Positions 16,182-25,379 of a DNA stretch of 64,000 bases are shown in pieces (position 1 is the stretch's first letter; the number at the start of each line of letters is the position of its first letter). The stretch lies in contig CAMDWI010000006.1 of the NCBI GenBank assembly GCA_945878555.1, positions 62,001 through 126,000 of the forward strand, written 5' to 3'. A model generated the notes under the pieces. It did no database searches. It was not told the DNA's origin and worked only from the letters and a program-made list of their open reading frames with translations. The stretch comes from Klebsiella pneumoniae (GTDB lineage Bacteria; Pseudomonadota; Gammaproteobacteria; Eutrophobiales; Eutrophobiaceae). A program made the position numbers and the translations under genes.

Positions 16182-16904
16182 CTAGTTGCGGTTAAACCGG
16201 AGATACTCACTCAGTATCTTGCGTTCGTCCGCACTGATACTGGAGTCATTGATTCTGGATTGTATCAGTTCTTTCGGAATCAAGCCCTTGTTAAGCAGTT
16301 TCTGTTTTTCCTGGGGCAAAATACTGTCCCGGAAAAAAATTTCACCGACCGGAATGATCCTGTTTTCAACAATCATGCTGACCTCGTTCAGCAGGGCACG
16401 GAAACCACTGTCCTGTCGATCCAGCCGCTCTTCGGTAAAGTCGATAGTGGCAATACCTGTAGTATAGATCGCACGCATCTCGGTCTTGTACCTTTCAATT
16501 ATCATTGAATTGACTGTCGATTCAATTTCACTTTCGATCTTTTCCAGACGCTGCCGGAGCAGATACTGCATGACCTGTAACGTTGCCGGGTCCGTCCTGA
16601 CCTTCTCGTATATCTTCAGCACGTTTTCCAGCGCCAGACGTTTGTAGATGTCTGTTGTAAAGATATTGTTCCGTTCCTGGACCAGCTCATTCCAGGTGGC
16701 AAAACCGAGTACAGGCAGTATTTCTATCAGATACCTCGATACCGGATTAAAGCCGAACGCGCAGACGAGCTGTTCCTTGCGCAATTTGAAGACAGCGGCC
16801 AGTTCCTCCAGAGACAAGCCCCGTGTTCCTGTGGTTCTGAATTTGTAAAAGCGTTGAAGGATTTCTTCTTCGGTCTCGTTCAGGATGTCATCAAACATCG
16901 ACAT
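16182..16904 (-). CDS. unknown protein, tandem paralogue (copy 1)
   Basis: A 240-residue helical protein, paralogue of the next gene with the same motif order over the full length, so an old gene duplication. The N-terminal 60 residues (LSLEELAAVFKLRKEQLVCAFGFN) have helix-turn-helix-like spacing but no clear DNA-binding family match. It starts 26 bases after the Sel1/SPOR gene on the same strand. Cytoplasmic by lack of signal sequence. Function unknown. Confidence 0.75.
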   Translation of the reverse strand: MSMFDDILNETEEEILQRFYKFRTTGTRGLSLEELAAVFKLRKEQLVCAFGFNPVSRYLIEILPVLGFATWNELVQERNNIFTTDIYKRLALENVLKIYEKVRTDPATLQVMQYLLRQRLEKIESEIESTVNSMIIERYKTEMRAIYTTGIATIDFTEERLDRQDSGFRALLNEVSMIVENRIIPVGEIFFRDSILPQEKQKLLNKGLIPKELIQSRINDSSISADERKILSEYLRFNRN

Positions 16905-16930
16905 TCAGCATCTTGCAGTCAGGCAGGTAA

Positions 16931-18142
16931 TCAGTTGAGCATCTTTTGCAGGATACCGAAATTACGTATCCAGGGGCTAACCTGACGTAATGAATCGGGT
17001 AACCCGGCAACAGCCTGCTCAGCCTCGGCGTAGGTGGCATATACACCGTAAATGGCATTATAGCGGGTCACACCATCGATTATCACCTGGATATACGCTG
17101 AGTTGTCTTCGATGCCATGACCTTGCAGGAATTTCACCAGGTCATCCTCCTCGGTCACGCTGCCGATCTGCAGGGTATAACTGTCCGGTTTTTGCTGGAG
17201 TACCCAGTCCTCGCGTTTGATGCCGTTGGTCGAGATTTCCGAGAGTGAATACGCTGTATCTGCCGCAGGTATCGGTGTGGTCGAAGTTTCCGTTGATTCG
17301 ACTGTTGCCGGACTGACCGTCGAGGCAGTGGCGACAGCTGGGGTAAGCTCTCCGGAGGGTGTAACAGCCGCTTCGACAGCCGTTGCAACTGGTGTAGTCG
17401 AATTCAGTGTGACCAGTTTAGCCCGGGCTTCTTCCAGTCCCTGGTCTGCGGCACGGGTGTACCAATCCCTTGCACGTTCAAGATTCGCTTCCACCGCATA
17501 ACCGTTCTCATGGAATATGCCGAGGTTATATTGTGCCTGGGCCACGCCCTGATCAGCTGATTTCATAAACCATTGCAGGGCAGTGTCATAATCCTTGTCT
17601 ACACCACGTGCAAACGCATACATGACCGCGAGACTATATTGGGCGTGTGCATGGCCCTGATCGGCCGCAAGACGGAACAGTTCGGCCGCACGGGTGTCAT
17701 CCTGGGTAATGCCCAGACCGCGGAAATACATCAGACCGAGATTAAATTGCGCATCTACCTGACCACCGTCCGCTGCCATCGCCCACCATCTCGCCGCTTC
17801 ATTGTAGTCCTGGGCAATGTTCTCACCCTTGAAATACTTGGCACCAACCTGGTATTGCACAGCGGTCTGGCCCTGTTCCGCTGAACGTATATACCACTGC
17901 AATGCCTGGGCCGGATCCGGTGCTACGCCGTGGCCGTAATCGTACATGATGCCCATCATCTTCTGGGCTTCCGCATCACCCGCGTCCGCGAGTGGCTTGA
18001 GTATGGTAAAGGCGGTCTTGTAGTCCCCGTTGATATAGGCTGTTCGACCGTTTTCGTATCCCTGGGCAAATACCAGCGGAATTGCAAAAACAGTGGCAAG
18101 AAGTACTGAAAACAGGCGGTAGCGTATATTCTTCATATCCAT
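16931..18142 (-). CDS. Sel1-repeat protein with C-terminal SPOR domain
   Basis: A 403-residue exported protein. The signal peptide covers about residues 1-26 (ends VFAQGYE). Five to six Sel1/TPR-like repeats of about 36 residues follow to residue 250, with the AxxxGxxYxxGxGVxxDxxxAxxWxxxAAxQG pattern. Then comes a Thr/Val/Pro-rich linker (about 255-310) and a SPOR-like domain (about 325-400: YTLQIGSVTEEDDLVKFL, YNAIYGVYATYAEAEQAV). SPOR domains bind glycan strands lacking stem peptides at septa, so a peptidoglycan-associated scaffold is likely. A second ATG two codons in (18136) is an equally good start. Confidence 0.85.
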   Translation of the reverse strand: MDMKNIRYRLFSVLLATVFAIPLVFAQGYENGRTAYINGDYKTAFTILKPLADAGDAEAQKMMGIMYDYGHGVAPDPAQALQWYIRSAEQGQTAVQYQVGAKYFKGENIAQDYNEAARWWAMAADGGQVDAQFNLGLMYFRGLGITQDDTRAAELFRLAADQGHAHAQYSLAVMYAFARGVDKDYDTALQWFMKSADQGVAQAQYNLGIFHENGYAVEANLERARDWYTRAADQGLEEARAKLVTLNSTTPVATAVEAAVTPSGELTPAVATASTVSPATVESTETSTTPIPAADTAYSLSEISTNGIKREDWVLQQKPDSYTLQIGSVTEEDDLVKFLQGHGIEDNSAYIQVIIDGVTRYNAIYGVYATYAEAEQAVAGLPDSLRQVSPWIRNFGILQKMLN

Positions 18143-18169
18143 ACTGAATCGGTTCAGGTAGTTAACAGG

Positions 18170-19027
18170 TTATATCATCGTTTTTGCCAGTCGGAAGATT
18201 TCATCTGCATCCAGGACCAGATCGTTCTGCTCAAACAGACTGCCTATACAATGGCGTTGTAGTGCAAGTTTGGCGGGCCCGAAGCCAAGTGCACCCCACA
18301 GCGTCTTGCCATTGATGACCTTGCCGCGATCATTCATACCCACGCCTGCAATTCCCGCCGGTGGTACGGCATTCGCATCCACAACTATTTCGACAGCCGT
18401 ATTGTCCTGCCAGTCTGCTGCTTCCAGCAGCTTCACACCGGCGGCGCCGGTTGCCATAACGATGCTTGCATCTGCGATGGCCTGCTTGCGCAGCTCGCGG
18501 GTGTCTGCCTCCATCGGCTCAATGTCAACATTATAACGGTCGTTCAGGTGCTTGCAGGCCTGCTCGGATCTGGCCATGCTGCGGGACGTGATTGCCACCC
18601 GTGCACCTTCCCGGGCGAGCATGACGGCCGCCCGACCACCTACCGGTCCGGTCCCTGCAAGTATAACTGCTTTTTTGCCGTTTATATTGCCACTTTTAAG
18701 GATGCTGGCGACAGCGGCGGCCGCAGTCGTGTTACAGCCATTACAATCAAGCATCACCGATACGCGAAAGCTGTCAAAGAAGACCCGTTTGACGGCGTCG
18801 AGCAATGCATCGCCAATCGTCACGCTGCTGCCACCGATAAACAGGGCGGTGTACTTCTTGTTCGCTCCGGCACGGGTAAAGATTGCACCCTCGACCATCG
18901 GCTGAACCATATCGGGTACACAGCCTGCATAACCGATAACCTGATCGGCACCACCATCGTAGGAGACAACCGTGTCAAACACCGAGGGTTGGGCATCCGT
19001 ATCCAGCTGGAACAATAGTTTTTTCAT
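18170..19027 (-). CDS. mtdA: NAD(P)-dependent methylene-tetrahydrofolate/methanopterin dehydrogenase (MtdA/MtdB family)
   Basis: A 285-residue protein matching the family length (about 288). The N-terminal part has YAGCVPDMVQPMVEGAIFTR and a conserved FVG/FIGG segment. The middle holds the Rossmann site GTGPVGGRAAVMLAREGARV and the SR that contacts NADP. The C-terminus has DANAVPPAGIAGV, typical of MtdA/MtdB. The enzyme oxidises methylene-H4F or methylene-H4MPT. Divergent pairing with a formimidoyl-H4F cyclodeaminase-like gene argues for H4F and for MtdA, but no other H4MPT gene is in view to settle it. Confidence 0.88.
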   Translation of the reverse strand: MKKLLFQLDTDAQPSVFDTVVSYDGGADQVIGYAGCVPDMVQPMVEGAIFTRAGANKKYTALFIGGSSVTIGDALLDAVKRVFFDSFRVSVMLDCNGCNTTAAAAVASILKSGNINGKKAVILAGTGPVGGRAAVMLAREGARVAITSRSMARSEQACKHLNDRYNVDIEPMEADTRELRKQAIADASIVMATGAAGVKLLEAADWQDNTAVEIVVDANAVPPAGIAGVGMNDRGKVINGKTLWGALGFGPAKLALQRHCIGSLFEQNDLVLDADEIFRLAKTMI

Positions 19028-19242
19028 TAATTTGCCTTGCCTGCTCAGTCAGTTGATTCGGGTAGATACCGGAACATAATTTTATTCATGGTCGGGTATT
19101 ATCTGTATTATTATCCTGCATTGTCCATGCATAAATTTACCCCGTTACCGTCAGGAATACATTCATGTCCCGGGGTAACCCATATTCGATGGCAAATTGA
19201 TGTATCAATGTATCCTGTAAAAGCTAACCTGGACCCGTATCA

Positions 19243-19866
19243 ATGATAAAAGATCAGACAATTGAAGTATTCCTCGAAAATCTTGCCGGCAAGTCATCCA
19301 CCCCCGGGGGCGGCAGCGCTGCTGCCATCATCGGGGGCATGGGGGCAGCACTGGTAAGCATGGTGGCAAACTTTACGATAGGCAAGAAAGGTTATGAATC
19401 CGTTAATGCGGAAATGGAATCGGTGCTGGCTAAGGCTGAGCAATTGCGCAAACGGTTTGTTGACCTGATCCAGGCAGATGTGGACGTCTTTAACCAGGTG
19501 ATGGCCGCCTATGGAATGCCAAAAGAAGCCGATGCAGACAAGGTAAAACGGGCGGAGGCGATTCAGCTGGCTTTGAAAGAGGCAACGGATGTGCCGCTGG
19601 CCTGTGCGACACTTTGTATAGAGGTAATCGATCTGTCCAGGCAGGTTGCGGAAAAGGGCAATACCAATGTGATCAGCGATGCCGGTGTGGCCGTACTCGC
19701 TGCCGAAGCGGCGCTCGGCAGCGCGGCATTGAATATTTACATCAATATCGCCAACATTCGTGACTCCGAATTTGTCAATGATCGTCGTGCGCGTCTGGAA
19801 GCAATGCTGGGTTCCAGTAGTGAAACCACGGACCGGGTTTATGCACTGGTCAAGAGCAAGGTCTGA
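19243..19866 (+). CDS. fchA: methenyl-tetrahydrofolate cyclohydrolase/cyclodeaminase FchA
   Basis: A 207-residue protein with the family start FLENLAGKSSTPGGGSAAAIIGGMGAALVSMV and the C-terminal INIANIRDSEFV. This matches formimidoyl-H4F cyclodeaminase and the methenyl-H4F cyclohydrolase FchA of methylotrophs. It should interconvert methenyl-H4F and 10-formyl-H4F. It is divergent from the mtdA-like gene (215-base shared intergenic region), which suggests a joint role in H4F-linked C1 transfer. It is followed by ampD on the same strand with 34 bases between. Confidence 0.88.
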   Translation: MIKDQTIEVFLENLAGKSSTPGGGSAAAIIGGMGAALVSMVANFTIGKKGYESVNAEMESVLAKAEQLRKRFVDLIQADVDVFNQVMAAYGMPKEADADKVKRAEAIQLALKEATDVPLACATLCIEVIDLSRQVAEKGNTNVISDAGVAVLAAEAALGSAALNIYINIANIRDSEFVNDRRARLEAMLGSSSETTDRVYALVKSKV

Positions 19867-19900
19867 CACGCAGGATCCACGCCGGGGGTGGTCCAGATAA

Positions 19901-20455
19901 ATGACAGTCAAACTCGATCAGAAAAAACAGTGGATCAGTAATGTCAGGCGGGTCAAATCTCCCAATTGTGATGAACGCCCTGCGCAGACTGACATCAGCC
20001 TGATCGTCATCCACGGCATCAGTCTGCCACCCCGCCACTATGGACACCGGTATATCGATCAGTTGTTCACCAATACGCTGGATCCCGACCAGCATCCGTA
20101 TTTCCGTGAAATACAACATTTACGGGTATCCACGCATCTGCTGATCGACCGGGGTGGGGCTGTAACCCAATATGTCCCGTTTGACAGGCGTGCGTGGCAT
20201 GCGGGCGAGTCCAGCTTTGAGGGATGTGTGGCTTGTAACGACTTTTCGATTGGTATCGAGCTTGAAGGCTGCGATGACGAACCTTATGAGCAGGCTCAAT
20301 ACGCCAGGCTGGCTATCATAGTGCAGTCCTTGATGGCCGCATATCCATTGATTACCCGCAATCGTATTACCGGCCACAGTGATATCGCACCGTTGCGCAA
20401 GACCGACCCCGGTCCGGCATTTGATTGGGAATATTTTTATAATTTGCTGGATTGA
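19901..20455 (+). CDS. ampD: 1,6-anhydro-N-acetylmuramyl-L-alanine amidase AmpD
   Basis: A 184-residue cytoplasmic amidase-2 family enzyme. Zinc ligands by motif are His38 (LIVIHGISL), His159 (TGHSDIAP) and Asp169 (KTDPGPAFDW). The family residues WHAGES and SIGIELEG are present. It removes the peptide from anhydromuropeptides during cell-wall recycling, and its loss derepresses AmpR-controlled beta-lactamase in species that carry one. ampE follows 35 bases later. Confidence 0.95.
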   Translation: MTVKLDQKKQWISNVRRVKSPNCDERPAQTDISLIVIHGISLPPRHYGHRYIDQLFTNTLDPDQHPYFREIQHLRVSTHLLIDRGGAVTQYVPFDRRAWHAGESSFEGCVACNDFSIGIELEGCDDEPYEQAQYARLAIIVQSLMAAYPLITRNRITGHSDIAPLRKTDPGPAFDWEYFYNLLD

Positions 20456-20490
20456 CTGTATACTGACCACATGCAATATGAGAAGACTCC

Positions 20491-21357
20491 ATGAATCTTA
20501 TTAGTATTCTGGCGGGTTTAGCCATGGAATATTTCCTTGGACCGCTTGATCGTTTTCGGGACAGCAGCTGGTTCGAGACCTATATGAACTGGCTCGAACC
20601 GAAATGCCAGCGTTCCCCCATGTGGGACGGACCGATCGGAGTCATACTGACAATTGCATTGCCGCTAATAGCCCTGTTGCTCGTGTCCTCACTGCTGGGT
20701 GAAGTCTCTGTTGTCTTGCCCTTTTTGCTTTCTATCGTTGTATTTGTTTATTGTCTGGGACCGAATATCGACACCCGCCTGAACAATTATGTCCAGGCTA
20801 TTGAAGGTAATATGGTTGAGGATATTGCCGTTATTGAGGATAGTCTGAACCTGAAATCTGATAACCATCAATACCAGGGCGCTCAGATTGTCCCGGTTGC
20901 GCTGCTACGTGCCCATGACTCTATTTTCGGCGTGATATTCTGGTTTATCGTGCTCGGCATGTCCGGCGCGCTGTTATTCAGTCTGACGCTGATATTAAAG
21001 CGGAAGTTTGAGGGCGTACGCAGCGGGTATGCCATCGCCGTGGATGAGTTGCATAATATCCTGATCTGGCCATCTACCCGTTTGCTTGCTGTCGGGTTTG
21101 CCCTTAGTGGCAGCCTGGTTGATACGCTGGAGGCCTGGCGCAAGGTGGAGGGTGACACCTTTAACTGCAGCCAGCAGGTGATGATTATGGCAGGTCTGGG
21201 TGCCTTGCAGTATGCAGAAGAAGCACCGGAAGATGAGGAAAGTACACGTACACGTTATGTCCAGTGGATCAGGGAAGTTCAGGCGTTGATAAACCGGACG
21301 CTCGTTATCTGGCTAACGGCTCTGGGTATACTCACGCTGGGCCATATTCTTTCCTGA
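20491..21357 (+). CDS. ampE: AmpE-like inner membrane protein
   Basis: A 288-residue membrane protein, close to the usual 284. Membrane helices lie at about 1-12, 47-65, 69-90, 142-170, 195-212 and 270-287, with a cytoplasmic loop. The N-terminal RFRDSSWFETYMNWLEP and GYAIAVDELHNILIWPSTRLLAVGFALSGS match the AmpE/CobD-like family. It is proposed to sense wall-derived signals with AmpD; the mechanism is poorly known. Its last 26 bases overlap the 3' end of the convergent lpxH. Confidence 0.9.
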   Translation: MNLISILAGLAMEYFLGPLDRFRDSSWFETYMNWLEPKCQRSPMWDGPIGVILTIALPLIALLLVSSLLGEVSVVLPFLLSIVVFVYCLGPNIDTRLNNYVQAIEGNMVEDIAVIEDSLNLKSDNHQYQGAQIVPVALLRAHDSIFGVIFWFIVLGMSGALLFSLTLILKRKFEGVRSGYAIAVDELHNILIWPSTRLLAVGFALSGSLVDTLEAWRKVEGDTFNCSQQVMIMAGLGALQYAEEAPEDEESTRTRYVQWIREVQALINRTLVIWLTALGILTLGHILS

Positions 21358-22084
21358 GATAGTCTTCAACAGGGATCAGTTGCCTGTCCCGGTTATTGCA
21401 CACCAGTATTTCAGCTGGTCCATACCAGTCTCCCAGTACAACGCGTCTGACCGGGTGGCCATCCAGGGTGAATTCATGGATACCCGGCCGGTGGGTATGA
21501 CCGTGAATAATCTCGTTGACCTTGCCGGATTTCAGCAAATGCTCTACCGCTCTCTGATCGACATCGGTGATCGTGTCAGGTTTGTTCATACTGGATTTGT
21601 GCATAGACGTACGCAACCGGTGAGTCAATTTAATCCGTGAGCTGTAAGGAAGCCTGCTGAATGCAGCGCGGGTCAGTGAAAACATGACCAGTTTGCGATA
21701 GATTTGATATTTCCAGTCACGGATGCAGAGTAAATCTCCATGTGTGATCATGACGCGTACGCCATCAACGCTGATAACGGCCAGATCCGGCAGGACCGTA
21801 CACCCGATCAATTCGCCAAACCGGTGATCCAGCAGCAGGTCTCGGTTGCCCTTCTGGATATACAACCTTGCACCACTTCGCGTAAAGTCGGTCAGCTCCC
21901 GAACTATCTCCGGATTAGGTGGTGTCATATCATCCAGACCGACCCAGAACTGCTCAAAGATGTCGCCGAGGATATACAATGCTTTCGCCCGGCGGGCGGG
22001 GCCACGTAATAATTGTCTGAACTGTTCCAGCTTGTCCGGTCGATCCGGACTGAGGTGCAGGTCGGATATGAACAGCGTGTCCAT
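21332..22084 (-). CDS. lpxH: UDP-2,3-diacylglucosamine pyrophosphohydrolase LpxH
   Basis: A 250-residue calcineurin-like phosphoesterase with metal ligands in DLHL (Asp8, His10), GDIF, GNRD (not GNHD, as is typical of LpxH), THGD and GHTHRPG. It hydrolyses UDP-2,3-diacylglucosamine to lipid X in lipid A synthesis. Basic helices in the insertion (SSRIKLTHRLRTSM) fit membrane-proximal lipid binding. It lies directly downstream of ppiB on the minus strand (23 bases), a conserved gammaproteobacterial pairing. Its 3' end overlaps ampE by 26 bases in convergent orientation. Confidence 0.93.
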   Translation of the reverse strand: MDTLFISDLHLSPDRPDKLEQFRQLLRGPARRAKALYILGDIFEQFWVGLDDMTPPNPEIVRELTDFTRSGARLYIQKGNRDLLLDHRFGELIGCTVLPDLAVISVDGVRVMITHGDLLCIRDWKYQIYRKLVMFSLTRAAFSRLPYSSRIKLTHRLRTSMHKSSMNKPDTITDVDQRAVEHLLKSGKVNEIIHGHTHRPGIHEFTLDGHPVRRVVLGDWYGPAEILVCNNRDRQLIPVEDYLRKEYGPA

Positions 22085-22107
22085 CAGGCGACTTTTGTGA
22101 TCAGGAC

Positions 22108-22608
22108 TTATTCATCCAGTACACTGACACTTTCAATGACGATAGCTGTTTCGGGCACATCCTGAAAACCGGAACGCCTTGTGGTCGGCACTGCTTCAAT
22201 CTTTTCGACCACATCCATCCCTTCTATCACCTTGCCAAATACACAATAACCCCAGCCATCGGTGGTCTTGTTACGATGATTCAGAAAGGCGTTATCTGTC
22301 GTATTGATAAAAAACTGGGCGGAAGCGGAATGTGGCTCGGAGGTCCTTGCCATGGCGATGGTTCCATCCAGATTGGCCAGGCCGTTATCGGCTTCGTTTT
22401 CAACCTTTGCTGGTGCCGGGCGGGTCTTCATCTCGGCATCAAGGCCACCACCCTGGATCATGAAATCAGAGATCACGCGGTGAAAAATGGTGCCTGTATA
22501 GTGACCGGATTTGGCATAGGCGACAAAATTGGCGACGGTTTTGGGCGCCTTTACCGGATCCAGTTCGAGCTTGATATTACCAAGAGTGGTGGTTATCTGG
22601 ATTTTCAT
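22108..22608 (-). CDS. ppiB: cyclophilin-type peptidyl-prolyl isomerase PpiB
   Basis: A 166-residue cyclophilin with the hallmark FHRVISDFMIQGGG, MARTSEPHSASAQFFIN and GWGYCVFGKVIEGMDVV. The start at 22608 (MKIQITTTLG) has a GGAGA ribosome site; the longer frame to 22698 reads into the divergent cysS promoter and is rejected. No signal peptide, so this is the cytoplasmic isomerase. The divergence from cysS and adjacency to lpxH are a known gene order. Confidence 0.95.
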   Translation of the reverse strand: MKIQITTTLGNIKLELDPVKAPKTVANFVAYAKSGHYTGTIFHRVISDFMIQGGGLDAEMKTRPAPAKVENEADNGLANLDGTIAMARTSEPHSASAQFFINTTDNAFLNHRNKTTDGWGYCVFGKVIEGMDVVEKIEAVPTTRRSGFQDVPETAIVIESVSVLDE

Positions 22609-22732
22609 GGGTTCTCCCGCGTTGGAATTATCGTGGTTCGGTTGATTTTGGTCGATATGATAACAATTTTTCTCTGCGGGTGTTTCTTTTGCTAACATGC
22701 GCGCTTTAATTTACACAGGAAAATCTGCCCGG

Positions 22733-24115
22733 ATGTTGAAAATCTATAACACATTGACCCGTTCCAGAGAGGAATTCCGGCCGATGCAGCCGGGCAAGGT
22801 AAAGATGTACGTGTGCGGCATAACCGTTTATGACTATTGTCATCTTGGCCATGCACGTATGTTGCTGGTGTTTGATATGGTCGTTCGCTATCTGCGTGCC
22901 AGAGAGTATGAGGTCACCTATGTTCGCAATATCACCGATATAGATGACAAGATTATCAATCGCGCCCGGGAAAACGGCGAGACTATCACCGCACTGACCG
23001 ACCGGTTTATCCAGGCAATGAACGAGGACGCTGATGCGCTGGGTATTATCAGGCCGGATATCGAACCGCGTGCAACGGCCTATATCGATCAGATCATTGC
23101 AATGATTGGTGAATTGATCCGGAACGGATACGGGTATGTCGCGAACAACGGCGATGTATTTTACGATGTCAGTAGTTTTGTCGGATACGGAAAATTGTCC
23201 GGAAAAAATCTGGAAGACCTGCGTGCCGGTGCCCGTGTCGATATCCAGGAGGCCAAGGACGATCCGCTGGATTTTGCCCTGTGGAAGAGTGCCAAACCGG
23301 ACGAACCCGGCTGGGATTCCCCCTGGGGACCCGGCCGTCCAGGATGGCACATTGAATGCTCCGCCATGTCGGTAAATACTCTGGGTGAGACTTTCGATAT
23401 CCACGGTGGCGGTCAGGATCTGCAGTTCCCGCATCATGAAAATGAAATTGCCCAGTCCTGCGGGGCCACGGGCAAACCGTTTGCCAATTTGTGGATGCAC
23501 AATGGGTTCATCCGGGTAGACGATGAAAAGATGTCCAAATCACTGGGTAACTTTTTCACCATCCGTGATGTCCTGAAAGAATATCAGCCCGAGGTTATCC
23601 GCTTTTTCATTCTTTCCAGTCATTACCGCAGCCCGTTGAACTATTCCGACGCGAACCTGAAGGAGGCGAGGACAGCGCTGGCGCGGTTATATACCGCCAT
23701 ACGTGATATTGCGGTCGTACCCGGCCATCTGGACGCGGAGTATGCCGCAAAATTCCATGAGGTGATGGAAGATGATTTCAATACACGCGAGGCGGTGACC
23801 TTGCTGCATGAGATCGCTCATGAAATAAACAAGACGGGTGATGTGAGCCCTGAGCGTTCCGTGCTGCTGGCCTCCACATTGCACGGCCTCGGCGGCATAC
23901 TGGGCTTGTTACAGGACAATCCAGCGGCATTCCTGCAAACAGGCAAGACCGGGGCGGGGCTGGAAAATGAGCAGGTCCAGCAGTTGATAAACGAACGCGC
24001 ACTCGCAAAACAGCAAAAGGATTATGCCCGTGCCGATAGCCTGCGTGATCAACTGGTCAGCCAGGGGATTATTCTGGAAGATACTCCGAAAGGCACCCTC
24101 TGGAGGCGCGGTTAA
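22733..24115 (+). CDS. cysS: cysteinyl-tRNA synthetase
   Basis: A 460-residue class I synthetase. The signature HLGHARM (HIGH) near residue 37 and KMSKSLGN are both intact. The zinc ligand region runs from YVCGITVYD to [11 protein letters not shown] and [12 protein letters not shown], and the C-terminal tRNA-binding helices end in GTLWRRG. Start at 22733 with AGGA upstream is preferred to the ATG-like extension at 22697. The reaction is Cys + ATP + tRNA-Cys to Cys-tRNA. It is followed by a tRNA cluster with its own promoter. Confidence 0.97.
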   Translation: MLKIYNTLTRSREEFRPMQPGKVKMYVCGITVYDYCHLGHARMLLVFDMVVRYLRAREYEVTYVRNITDIDDKIINRARENGETITALTDRFIQAMNEDADALGIIRPDIEPRATAYIDQIIAMIGELIRNGYGYVANNGDVFYDVSSFVGYGKLSGKNLEDLRAGARVDIQEAKDDPLDFALWKSAKPDEPGWDSPWGPGRPGWHIECSAMSVNTLGETFDIHGGGQDLQFPHHENEIAQSCGATGKPFANLWMHNGFIRVDDEKMSKSLGNFFTIRDVLKEYQPEVIRFFILSSHYRSPLNYSDANLKEARTALARLYTAIRDIAVVPGHLDAEYAAKFHEVMEDDFNTREAVTLLHEIAHEINKTGDVSPERSVLLASTLHGLGGILGLLQDNPAAFLQTGKTGAGLENEQVQQLINERALAKQQKDYARADSLRDQLVSQGIILEDTPKGTLWRRG

Positions 24116-24157
24116 AAAGAATTACGGTGATTTCGCGAGTTTTAGGCCTGATAAAAA

Positions 24158-24186
24158 TTGACGCTCACAGTGCCCGCGCGTATTAT
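24158..24186 (+). promoter_or_regulatory. strong sigma-70 promoter of tRNA cluster
   Basis: TTGACG and TATTAT spaced by exactly 17 bases. The expected transcription start near 24193 is only seven bases before tRNA-Pro. A near-consensus promoter of the kind that drives stable RNA operons. Confidence 0.7.
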
Positions 24187-24199
24187 CGCAAACCCGTGT

Positions 24200-24276
24200 C
24201 GGGGCATAGCGCAGTCTGGTAGCGCATCTGCTTTGGGAGCAGAGGGTCGGGAGTTCGAATCTCTCTGCCCCGACCA
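24200..24276 (+). tRNA. tRNA-Pro (TGG)
   Basis: A 77-base cloverleaf with CCA. The acceptor CGGGGCA pairs with TGCCCCG, the anticodon loop TTTGGGA gives anticodon TGG, and the T loop is TTCGAAT. First gene of a four-tRNA cluster. Confidence 0.97.
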
Positions 24277-24358
24277 GTTTTTTGAAGTATCTGGAGCGAT
24301 CAGCGGCAGATAGATAGTCAGTCCGGTGTCATGTTCTCTGCTATTTCAGGTTTGTTTG

Positions 24359-24435
24359 GCGCCCGTAGCTCATTCGGATAGAGCATCGGCCTTCTAAGCC
24401 GAGGGTAGCAGGTTCGAATCCTGCCGGGCGCGCCA
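24359..24435 (+). tRNA. tRNA-Arg (TCT)
   Basis: A 77-base cloverleaf with CCA. The acceptor GCGCCCG pairs with CGGGCGC, and the anticodon loop CTTCTAA gives anticodon TCT, reading AGA/AGG codons. Confidence 0.97.
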
Positions 24436-24521
24436 GTACATCAGGTATTATGGTAGTATCAGTGGCAATATTGAGATCAGGGTTGCCCGTATAACAGTGA
24501 CGGGTAATCAACGACTTAGTG

Positions 24522-24597
24522 GTGGGCGTAGCTCAGTTGGCAGAGCGCTGGATTGTGGCTCCGGAGGTCGTGGGTTCAAACCCCATCGTTCACCCCA
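24522..24597 (+). tRNA. tRNA-His (GTG)
   Basis: A cloverleaf with CCA. The anticodon loop TTGTGGC gives anticodon GTG. The base before the acceptor (24521) is G, able to pair with discriminator C as the G-1 identity base of tRNA-His. The acceptor GTGGGCG pairs with CGTTCAC using two G-T pairs. Confidence 0.96.
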
Positions 24598-24674
24598 TTT
24601 GTATAACTGTTCGGTAACTCATGGTTCGTCTGGTCGATACACCAGGGATGGTGAGTCAGTAGTTGATTGTATAT

Positions 24675-24750
24675 GGGCCGTTAGCTCAGCTGGTAGAGCA
24701 GGGGACTCTTAATCCCAAGGTCCGGAGTTCGACCCTCCGACGGCCCACCA
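24675..24750 (+). tRNA. tRNA-Lys (CTT)
   Basis: A 76-base cloverleaf with CCA. The acceptor GGGCCGT pairs with ACGGCCC, and the anticodon loop CTCTTAA gives anticodon CTT, reading AAG. Last gene of the cluster. The 236 bases after it show no gene or clear terminator. Confidence 0.96.
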
Positions 24751-24986
24751 TTACCTTTATTACAATCCCACACATGGCATTGCCCCTATCCGTTTCACTC
24801 ATTAATAATCGTATTATTAATCCAATCTATATTCTGGCGCTGTGAGCATTCATTAAACAACAAAGGCTGACCTGTTGGATCACTTGAAATAGCGTTCTAA
24901 ATTGATCTCAGCTGTATATCAATGACAACGGTCGGGAATGATACTAGAATCCTGATCTAGACCGAGCATAGTAGTACTGGGGACAA

Positions 24987-25289
24987 ATGATTATGGATTG
25001 GCACAGGATAATTTTCACGAATACCCAAATCGAGCAGGAGGGCCTGTTAAACCGGTTGAAAGACCAGTTTCTGGCCGTTTTCATGAAGACGGAGGATACA
25101 ACCGATATGGCCATCCTGTCTGATGAAGACTATCAGAACGACAGGATAGCCATCTATTTCTCACCTGCATGCAGTCCGGCATGTGACACCTTGATCCGGT
25201 TTTATGGCGCTGTACCCTGTGCGCCCCCTTCGCGTGGACACAGCTTCGTACTGGCCGGTGATGACGACGTGGTCGATAGCCTGTCCTGA
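24987..25289 (+). CDS. small protein of unknown function
   Basis: A 100-residue protein with a GGGG ribosome site; an ATG two codons later is an alternative start. No signal peptide. It contains DWHRIIFTNTQIEQEGLLNRLKDQF and a Cys/Pro stretch SPACSPACDTLIRFYGAVPCAPP. It may be a soluble alpha/beta protein. I do not recognise the family. It lies between the tRNA cluster and a small secreted Cys-rich protein on the same strand. Confidence 0.6.
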   Translation: MIMDWHRIIFTNTQIEQEGLLNRLKDQFLAVFMKTEDTTDMAILSDEDYQNDRIAIYFSPACSPACDTLIRFYGAVPCAPPSRGHSFVLAGDDDVVDSLS

Positions 25290-25379
25290 TGTCTGTCTCG
25301 TGTGATAGTGTGGGTACTCCCTGTCAGGGTTCAAAAAACCGTGTTGAACCATGCGTCAGGCAGACAGGTCGAAAATTGT

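Noticed and set aside
22609-22698. N-terminal extension of PpiB
   Set aside because: It reads through the divergent cysS promoter and start; the ATG at 22608 has a good ribosome site and standard length.
24497-24845. Short frames across tRNA-His and tRNA-Lys
   Set aside because: They are translations of tRNA genes, not proteins.
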